Positions 1-5,646 of a DNA stretch of 19,247 bases are shown here, one piece after another. How positions within the stretch are numbered: position 1 is the stretch's first letter; each line of letters opens with the position of its first letter. Position numbers and translations under genes: made by a program. Below the pieces are notes generated by a model, which searched no databases, was not told where the DNA came from, and saw nothing but the letters and a program-made list of their open reading frames with translations. Source of the DNA: Balneolia bacterium (GTDB lineage Bacteria; Bacteroidota; Rhodothermia; Balneolales; Cyclonatronaceae); the NCBI GenBank assembly GCA_003567135.1, contig PXAI01000395.1, positions 1-19,247 on the forward strand, given 5' to 3'.

Positions 1-96
1 AAAAAAGGCGATTACGTTTTTTCCGAGCCGTTGTTTTTATATTTTGGTGCTTTCGTGAAACTGCCGCTGCAAGTCCGGCATGAGCTATCGTATTAA
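1..96 (+). CDS. C-terminal end of an unidentified protein (partial)
   Basis: A reading frame is open from base 1 to a TAA at 94-96 and reads as 31 residues containing VFSEPLFLYFGAF and ending VRHELSY. The other two forward frames close at 55-57 (TGA) and about 82 (TGA). The stop lies 14 nt before the start of the YfcC-family carrier, which is a normal operon spacing. The residues look like ordinary protein, but I do not recognise a family. Only the 3' end is in the window, so this may also be chance openness. Confidence 0.3.
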   Translation, partial: KKGDYVFSEPLFLYFGAFVKLPLQVRHELSY

Positions 97-110
97 CATG
101 ACAGGTACTT

Positions 111-1487
111 ATGAAATTTAAAATGCCGCATACCCTGGCGCTGCTTTTCTTTTTGATGGTCATCGCCATGGCCGCGACCTGGGTTATTCCGCAGGGTCAA
201 TTCGCCACTGAAATCACGGATTCCGGTCGCGAGGTGGTTGTTCCGGGAACGTATGAAATTAACGAAGAGCAGAAGTTCATGAATCCGCTGCTCTTTTTCA
301 CGGCCATTCCCAGAGCGTTTGCGGCTGCGCAGGATATCATCTTTTTCCTGTTCATTATTGGTGGCGTTCTCGCCGTAATTCGCCGCACGGGTGCAATCGA
401 CGCACTAATCGGCAAACTGCTGGAGGTGCTCGGTCCCAGACCGGGAATTCTGGTTTTCTCAATCATATTTGTGTTTGCGATGGCCTCAAGCGCCATCGGT
501 TCAGCGGGCGAATACATCCCGTTTGTGCTTATTCTGGTGGCACTCTGCCGCGCGATGAATATGGACACCATGACCGCTGTCGGGATTATCGTTACGGGAT
601 ACGGAATCGGATACGGCGCTGCGGCGTTCAATCCGTTTACGGTGGTAATTGCGCAGGGCATCGCGGAGGTTCCCGTTTATTCGGGGATGGAAGTCCGTTT
701 GGGGATGATGGTCGCGTTTGTACTGGTTGGGTCGCATCACGTGCTTTCATACGCCCGTAAGGTTCAGGCTGATCCGACGCGAAGCCTGGTTTTTGATATT
801 GAGCCACCCGATGCAGGCGCTCCCCCGAAAGATTATCCTGCGCTGAAAACATCCCACATTCTCGTACTGGGCTCGTTTGTGGCTACTATGGGCGTAGCTG
901 TTTACGGAATTGCCACAATGGGATGGTATCTCTACGAACTTGGCGCCTGCTTTGTCGCACTGGGCATTGTGACCGCGATCATTGGAACGATCGCCCCAAG
1001 CCAGATGGCGAGCGATTTTGTTGAAGGCGCAAAAGATCTTACCGAAACGGCGCTGCTGGTCGGCGTGGCCCGTGGTATCGCGCTGATAATGGAGGATGGC
1101 GAAATCCTGCACACGATTGTTCACTTTATTTCCATGCCGCTATCCTACGTACCGGCAGAGATCGCCGGGGTCGGGATGATGATCATGCAGACGATACTCA
1201 ACCTCTTTGTTCCATCAGGAAGCGGCCAGGCATTTGTAACGATGCCGCTGATGGCACCGCTTGCCGATATTCTCGAACTGAACCGGCAAATCGCAGTACA
1301 GGCGTTCGTTTTCGGAGATGGTTTTGCCAATATGATTGTTCCGACCAACGCTGTACTGATGGGAATTCTCGGAATGGCCGCCATCCCGTATGACCGCTGG
1401 TTCAGGTTCTGCATGCCGCTGCTCGCAAAACTACTGGGTATGGCCGCAATATTTATGATATTGATGATCTGGCTGGGATTTAGCTGA
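111..1487 (+). CDS. yfcC: YfcC-family (DcuC superfamily) membrane carrier
   Basis: A 458-residue polytopic inner-membrane carrier of the YfcC branch of the DcuC/C4-dicarboxylate carrier superfamily. Seen in the sequence: an N-terminal TM segment ending in WVIPQGQF (24-31), the NPFT motif at 174-177 followed by an AQ...VPVYSG stretch, a hydrophilic loop at 215-248, and the family block PSGSGQA (368-374), FGDGFAN (401-407) and PTN (411-413) near the C terminus. About twelve hydrophobic segments are visible and the length is normal. The family is thought to move organic acids or amino-acid-like substrates by ion coupling, but its substrate is generally unassigned and cannot be read here. The start has only a weak upstream AGG. 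A second in-frame ATG at codon 5 is possible. The secreted protein gene at 1524 follows after 36 nt and may be co-transcribed. Confidence 0.88.
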   Translation: MKFKMPHTLALLFFLMVIAMAATWVIPQGQFATEITDSGREVVVPGTYEINEEQKFMNPLLFFTAIPRAFAAAQDIIFFLFIIGGVLAVIRRTGAIDALIGKLLEVLGPRPGILVFSIIFVFAMASSAIGSAGEYIPFVLILVALCRAMNMDTMTAVGIIVTGYGIGYGAAAFNPFTVVIAQGIAEVPVYSGMEVRLGMMVAFVLVGSHHVLSYARKVQADPTRSLVFDIEPPDAGAPPKDYPALKTSHILVLGSFVATMGVAVYGIATMGWYLYELGACFVALGIVTAIIGTIAPSQMASDFVEGAKDLTETALLVGVARGIALIMEDGEILHTIVHFISMPLSYVPAEIAGVGMMIMQTILNLFVPSGSGQAFVTMPLMAPLADILELNRQIAVQAFVFGDGFANMIVPTNAVLMGILGMAAIPYDRWFRFCMPLLAKLLGMAAIFMILMIWLGFS

Positions 1488-1523
1488 TGATCAAACTGAA
1501 AATAAACGTAAAGGAGTAATTCT

Positions 1524-1973
1524 ATGAAAACCCTGTCACTTATACTGATTCTGATTTTATCCGTTTTCAGCACACAGTCAACTGATTTTGAAAAGGAACC
1601 GGCTTATTCAAATGTGTACGAATTCCTGGAACAGTTTGAACAAGCTGTCCTTGCGGGCGATTCAGATGCAGTGCTTCAATTCATGGATGAAGGCTATATT
1701 GATATTCAGCTGGGTGATCTCCACGAAGGGAATACAGAACGGTTTATCAACGAATTTTTCTGCGGCTGGCTACCGGGTCAGCAATCGTTTGACTGCATTC
1801 CCTTAAATGAAATTGAGTCGATAGAACGGACGAATCTTTCGCTTTCAGATGGCCATGGCAGTGTCAGCTATCAAATTCGGTCGGGAGATACCGTCATTGA
1901 ACCAAACTGGACCATTGTGGCAAGCCAGAAAAACGGAAAACGGGTTTTCGGGTTGTATGGGGCTGTTGGGTGA
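1524..1973 (+). CDS. Small secreted protein, probable NTF2/SnoaL-like fold
   Basis: A 149-residue protein with a strong Shine-Dalgarno sequence (AAGGAG at 1511-1516, 7 nt before the ATG), which is unusual in this window and fixes the start. Residues 1-19 form a signal peptide (MKTLSLILILILSVFS) with no lipobox cysteine, so export to the periplasm or beyond is likely. The mature part opens with a helix and the pattern FEQAVLAGDSDAVLQFMDEGY (33-58), typical of NTF2-like/SnoaL/DUF4440 proteins, in which a cone-shaped pocket binds small molecules. It ends in beta-strand-like segments (SVSYQIR, WTIVAS, VFGLYG). Cys80 and Cys91 could form a disulfide. The fold is an inference from pattern and the function is unknown. 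It follows the YfcC carrier by 36 nt. Confidence 0.7.
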   Translation: MKTLSLILILILSVFSTQSTDFEKEPAYSNVYEFLEQFEQAVLAGDSDAVLQFMDEGYIDIQLGDLHEGNTERFINEFFCGWLPGQQSFDCIPLNEIESIERTNLSLSDGHGSVSYQIRSGDTVIEPNWTIVASQKNGKRVFGLYGAVG

Positions 1974-2018
1974 TGGAGTTAGGATATTCGTATTTCATAT
2001 TTTAAATACCGATGAATT

Positions 2019-2783
2019 ATGGCAAATAAGTATGTAAGCTTTATTTCTGATGAGCACTTTTTAAGTTGCATTGAACAGTTGCATAATTCTTATGTAAAGG
2101 CAAAAGAAAAAATATCAAAAAAGAGATTTTACAGTAATAAGATTGACTCCTTCAAGCTTACCTTTGACTCTAAGTTCAACAGGATGAATGAAGAGCGCAT
2201 TATCGAAACTGAAATACTTCGTCAGATAGATAAATCTATCAACAACTCAATAGGTACCTTTCACGAGCAAATCTTAGGTGGGGTTAAAGGCTATGAAGTT
2301 GGTAACAATAGCGGGTATGATATTAAAGCGTTAGATAATACTTTATTTGCGGATATAAAGAATAAGCACAATACAATGAATAGTAGTGCTGCTGAAGCCC
2401 TATTTCAGAAATTAGCTCGATTTGCGGATGACAATAAAAAAGCGAATTGCTACTGGGTCCAAATATTAGCCAAAGGAAGTTTTCATGATCACTGGCGAGG
2501 GGATATTAACGGAAAAGAGTATAGTCACAGTCGAGTTTATAAAATTTCCGGAGACAGATTCTATTCTTTAGTTACAAATAGCGATAGTGCATTTTTTGAC
2601 CTATATAAGGCATTACCCATAGCAATCGATGATTTTTTGTCAAAAGTGAAGAAAAAGAAATCTAAAACTTCGAACTCTGCACTATCAGAGATTAAAGAAG
2701 ATACCGAATCATCAAAAAGGTCAGTATTGGATCAAATTACTTTCGAAAACTACAGTTACTACTTGGGTTTTGACAAGCTGTAG
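2019..2783 (+). CDS. Type II restriction endonuclease, Eco47II/Sau96I-like
   Basis: A 254-residue endonuclease resembling the Eco47II/Sau96I family, whose members cut GGWCC or GGNCC. Seen: the family-like segments IGTFHEQILGGVKGYE (78-93) and FADIKNKHNT (110-119). Together they give a PD-(D/E)XK-type centre with Asp101, then Asp112-Ile-Lys114; many relatives have Glu where this protein has Asp112. Residues 207-217 are lysine-rich and lead to a short C-terminal tail. The partner is the methyltransferase encoded convergently on the other strand, and the two coding ends overlap by 25 nt. The gene is AT-rich (18 G+C of 60 bases in 2041-2100, against 32 of 60 in 5041-5100), consistent with horizontal acquisition. 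No strong Shine-Dalgarno precedes the ATG. The exact specificity cannot be read from the sequence. Confidence 0.85.
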   Translation: MANKYVSFISDEHFLSCIEQLHNSYVKAKEKISKKRFYSNKIDSFKLTFDSKFNRMNEERIIETEILRQIDKSINNSIGTFHEQILGGVKGYEVGNNSGYDIKALDNTLFADIKNKHNTMNSSAAEALFQKLARFADDNKKANCYWVQILAKGSFHDHWRGDINGKEYSHSRVYKISGDRFYSLVTNSDSAFFDLYKALPIAIDDFLSKVKKKKSKTSNSALSEIKEDTESSKRSVLDQITFENYSYYLGFDKL

Positions 2784-3997
2784 TACTCGTTCAGAAACTT
2801 AATTACAGAAAATCCAATTTCTTCTCCAAGATTTACAGGAACAGCGTTACCAATTTGTTTGTACTGTTGAGCGACCGAACCCGAAAAGCTCCAATCATCC
2901 GGGAATGTTTGAATTCGAGCATATTCCCTGACAGTAAAAGGTCTGGTTTCATCCGGGTGACACCTTTCTGTTTGTTTTTGAGCAGGACTGCAAGTAAGGG
3001 TCAATGAAGGTTCATCCCAGCCTATTCTTCTTGCCATTCCGGTTTTGCCACCACCAAGATAATAACTCCCTCCCATGTATTCTTTCTGAATATCTTCGGG
3101 CAAATCTCTCCAATACCCTTTTGGTGGAACCATATCCAGAACTTTCTTTTTGTATTCAGGATATTTTGCTCCGTCAGATTTGGGTACATCACAATTATAA
3201 AGGGAGCCTTTTTTTAAAGCATCTTCCAGGTTAAATATTTTTCGATGTGGTTTTGGGTACGAATATTTGGCATTGATATCTTTTCTGATCCCCACTAATA
3301 TTAATCGCTCTCTTTTTTGAGGTACTCTGTATTTAATAGCCTTTAGAACTTCAACAGGGACAACTTTGTATCCAATTTCGTCTAAAATTGAAATCATACC
3401 TTGAAGTGTTTTTCCCTTGTCATGGCTTAAGAGACCCCGTACATTTTCACCAATACAAATAGCCGGATTTACCTCTTGTATTACTCTGGCAAATTCGTAA
3501 AATAAAGTTCCTCTCGCATCCTGTAATCCTAATTTCTTTCCAGCATAACTAAATGCTTGGCAAGGGAACCCTCCTGTAACAACGTCAACTTTATTCCTGT
3601 ATTCAGTGAATGTGAAGTCTTTGATATCTCCTTCAAGAACATTCCAGTTCGGTCGATTTTTTCTAAGAGTATCACATGCCCATTTATCAATTTCATTTAG
3701 AGCAATACATTTCAGTCCCGCATTTTCTAATCCTATTGCTAAACCACCGGCACCAGCAAATAACTCAAGAACTGAATAATCGTTTTCTGGTTCCGCATAA
3801 TTTGATACATTATCATCGACTATTTCTTCGAATAATCCACCAAGTAGATTTTGAACATCGGATTTTCTGTAGACTCGATAATTTGAAACCGGTTCTCGTA
3901 CGGCATTTAGTATGCCTTCTTTATCCCATCTTCGCAAAGTTTCCTTACATTTGCCAAACAGTTCCGAAGTTTCAGCTAGTGTATAAAAGTCTTTCAT
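2759..3997 (-). CDS. C5-cytosine DNA methyltransferase with N-terminal MerR-like HTH
   Basis: A 412-residue modification enzyme partnering the convergent endonuclease. It methylates a cytosine in the shared target, probably GGNCC or GGWCC. Residues 3-51 are a MerR/excisionase-type winged helix-turn-helix (FYTLAETSELFG, then LRRWDKEGIL, then YRVYRKSDV). The catalytic part from residue 74 shows the full C5-MTase order: AdoMet motif I FAGAGG (80-85), motif IV with the nucleophile PCQ (Cys146), motif VI ENV (184-186), motif VIII QKRER (227-231), a target-recognition region with GGGKTGMARR (315-324) and TCSPAQKQTERCHP (335-348), motif IX RPFTVREYARIQTFP (352-366) and motif X QIGNAVP (381-387). No catalytic residue is missing. 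The HTH may control transcription of the R-M genes in place of a separate C protein; that is inference. The gene is AT-rich (22 G+C of 60 in 3241-3300). Confidence 0.93.
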   Translation of the reverse strand: MKDFYTLAETSELFGKCKETLRRWDKEGILNAVREPVSNYRVYRKSDVQNLLGGLFEEIVDDNVSNYAEPENDYSVLELFAGAGGLAIGLENAGLKCIALNEIDKWACDTLRKNRPNWNVLEGDIKDFTFTEYRNKVDVVTGGFPCQAFSYAGKKLGLQDARGTLFYEFARVIQEVNPAICIGENVRGLLSHDKGKTLQGMISILDEIGYKVVPVEVLKAIKYRVPQKRERLILVGIRKDINAKYSYPKPHRKIFNLEDALKKGSLYNCDVPKSDGAKYPEYKKKVLDMVPPKGYWRDLPEDIQKEYMGGSYYLGGGKTGMARRIGWDEPSLTLTCSPAQKQTERCHPDETRPFTVREYARIQTFPDDWSFSGSVAQQYKQIGNAVPVNLGEEIGFSVIKFLNEYYSLSKPK

Positions 3998-3998
3998 G

Positions 3999-4030
3999 TA
4001 ACCATCTTATTAAACCTTAAACATTGGTTA
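3999..4030. promoter_or_regulatory. Dyad at the methyltransferase start, candidate operator
   Basis: TAACCA at 3999-4004 and TGGTTA at 4025-4030 are perfect 6-bp inverted arms separated by 20 bp, one base upstream of the methyltransferase ATG. Inside lies a direct repeat, TTAAACC then TTAAACA. MerR-type proteins bind dyads, and the methyltransferase carries such a domain, so autoregulation is plausible. A 6-bp dyad in AT-rich DNA can also arise by chance. Confidence 0.35.
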
Positions 4031-4087
4031 TGAATATAGGGAGAAAAACTAATTCTAAGAACACATATTTCTAATTTTTTCACTTTT

Positions 4088-4093
4088 TATAAT
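4088..4093 (+). promoter_or_regulatory. Consensus -10 box just upstream of the hydrolase start
   Basis: TATAAT is present at 4088-4093, six bases before the ATG at 4100. A sigma-70-type start 7 nt downstream of the box would fall on or next to the A of the ATG, giving a leaderless mRNA. No good TTGACA-like element is visible 16-18 bp upstream. The surrounding DNA is very AT-rich, so chance is possible. Confidence 0.4.
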
Positions 4094-4099
4094 ACCTGA

Positions 4100-5233
4100 A
4101 TGGATCCCCTCGCACACACCCTCTTCAGCGCATCGGCCGCCGAAGCCGGACTCCGCCGTAAAACCGCGCTCGCCACGGCTACCCTGATAATCGGTGCCAA
4201 CATTCCGGATATGGACGCCCTGGCGATGTTCATCAGCAACGATTACGCCCTGCTTGTGCGACGCGGCTGGACACACGGCATTCTCGCCATGCTGATCTGG
4301 CCGTTTATTCTCGCAGGGATGATGCTCGGCATCGATCGCCTGATCGAAAAATGGCGGCGTAAGAAAGGAAGAGAGCGAAAGGGCCCCGCGATGCATCCCG
4401 GCTGGCTGTTAATTCTGGCTTTTATCGGCGTTTGGAGTCATCCACTGCTCGACTGGCTCAATACCTACGGCGTTCGCCTGCTGATGCCCTTCAGCGATCA
4501 GTGGTTTTATGGCGATACGCTTTTCATCATTGACCCCTGGTTTTGGCTGCTTGCCGGTGCAGGCGTAGTGCTCGCCCGTTCAGAATCATGGAAAAGTATC
4601 GGCGGCTGGATTGTGCTGGCCACCGCGCTATCGGCGCTGGTACTTTCCGCAGATGTAGTGCCGCTAACGGCAAAGATTATCTGGGGAGCCGGAATTACCG
4701 CAATCGCCGTAGCGCGCTGGACTGGCTGGTACAACAAATCGGGAAAACCCGTTGCGCTGATTCTATTCGTGCTTGCCATTAGCTATTCCGTATTCATGTA
4801 CGCCGGTGCGAGAATGACGGTACATCACGCGGAAAATCATCTTGCTGAGCAGGGTATTGAAGTCACCGAAATTATGGCAAACCCGCTGCCGGCGCGGATT
4901 TTCAGCCGTTCAGGCGTGGCCGCATCCGAATCCCACTACTACCTCTTCCTGATAAACTGGGCAAATCCCGCAAGTTTTGAGCTGATGTATGATCCCATCC
5001 CCATTCAGGAACCCGATGATATCGCAGAAACGGCCCTCAGCGATCCGGGCCTGCAGGGATTACGCAACTGGATCAGATTTCCGCACTACGAAGTTAATCG
5101 CCACGAAGCCGGCTGGAAGGTCATCATCCGCGATCTGAGGTACGTCCGGCCCGATCAGCAGGAAGCCATCGGAATCGGCATGGCTATTGTGGAGCTGGAT
5201 GATGAGTTAAGGGTGATTAGCATTGTGGATTGA
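4100..5233 (+). CDS. YdjM-family membrane-bound metal-dependent hydrolase
   Basis: A 377-residue integral-membrane protein of the YdjM/DUF457 family, annotated as membrane-bound metal-dependent hydrolases. Seen: the canonical N terminus MDPLAHTL (His6), IPDMD with Asp37 and Asp39, RRGWTHG with His59, and SHPLLDWLNTYG with His114, Asp118 and Asn121. These are the conserved putative metal ligands. Several TM segments follow (about 60-78, 100-116, 145-160, 164-184, 187-203, 215-233), then a soluble C-terminal domain of about 145 residues. The substrate is unknown for the family; relatives have been linked to stress or LexA regulons, which nothing here tests. The start is secure because the first residues match the family. 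The gene is divergent from the methyltransferase, and its normal G+C marks the right edge of the R-M island. Confidence 0.85.
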   Translation: MDPLAHTLFSASAAEAGLRRKTALATATLIIGANIPDMDALAMFISNDYALLVRRGWTHGILAMLIWPFILAGMMLGIDRLIEKWRRKKGRERKGPAMHPGWLLILAFIGVWSHPLLDWLNTYGVRLLMPFSDQWFYGDTLFIIDPWFWLLAGAGVVLARSESWKSIGGWIVLATALSALVLSADVVPLTAKIIWGAGITAIAVARWTGWYNKSGKPVALILFVLAISYSVFMYAGARMTVHHAENHLAEQGIEVTEIMANPLPARIFSRSGVAASESHYYLFLINWANPASFELMYDPIPIQEPDDIAETALSDPGLQGLRNWIRFPHYEVNRHEAGWKVIIRDLRYVRPDQQEAIGIGMAIVELDDELRVISIVD

Positions 5234-5347
5234 TTATTGATTACGGTCTATTGATTCTTTGGGGAAAAGAGTGTTGCGGGAATGGAAGAGTTGCGGGTTT
5301 CGGGTTACGGGTTCCGTCAGTTTTCGAATTCGTTGCCTTCGCCCCTA
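5231..5347 (+). repeat. Dispersed intergenic repeat, copy 1
   Basis: Begins at the hydrolase stop codon and matches 12106-12222 in the same orientation. Shared blocks include AGTGTTGCGGGAATGGAAGA (from 5270) and TTTTCGAATTCGTTGCCT (5321-5338). Between them lies a heptad tract CGGGTTN with three units here (5294-5314) and two in the other copy. No convincing coding capacity is seen. It is probably a family with more genomic copies. Confidence 0.85.
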
Positions 5348-5646
5348 CCATCTCGTGCCGTTTTTTGTTTTACGTCTTTCGCTGTGCTACAGACGTGTTG
5401 CTCCATCCGGAGCAAGTTCTGCGACCGCCTGTTATCTTTAGATCCAAAAACTGAAATTATTTTTTAAGGCATCTTATAAATTGCTCATTTCCCGGCGGAC
5501 TCAACACTCAAAACTCAACACTGGAGCGGAGCGACATCTTGCAAATCTTTTGCTTGCTTTTTGTTAGATTAGGTCTGCCGGGTTACAAGTCTATGAATGC
5601 CGGTGTAAAACAGAGTGCATGAGTTATACATTAATCGAATATCAGA
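5348..5646. other. Repeat-rich gap upstream of ppc
   Basis: No gene is supported here. It contains a perfect 7-bp hairpin (TTGCTCC, loop ATCC, GGAGCAA; 5398-5415), a 7-bp tandem array at 5499-5522, and a GGAGCGGAGCGACAT stretch at 5524-5538. From memory, the GGAGCAAC/GGAGCGACAT type of sequence recurs between genes in Bacteroidota genomes; I cannot verify that here. The last 100 bases should hold the ppc promoter, but no clear -35/-10 pair was found. Confidence 0.5.
5499..5522 (+). repeat. 7-bp tandem repeat ACTCAAC
   Basis: Three units, ACTCAAC, ACTCAAA and ACTCAAC, followed by a partial ACT. Short-period arrays of this kind are common in Bacteroidota gaps and can change copy number by slippage. 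Confidence 0.75.

Noticed and set aside
1..22. AAAAAAGGCGATTACGTTTTTT as an intrinsic terminator
   Set aside because: The GC part of the arms does not pair well and the stretch lies inside an open frame that continues to base 96.
5230..5467. Several overlapping short frames after the hydrolase gene
   Set aside because: They translate the dispersed repeat and hairpin region in all three frames; openness is a by-product of the repeat composition.
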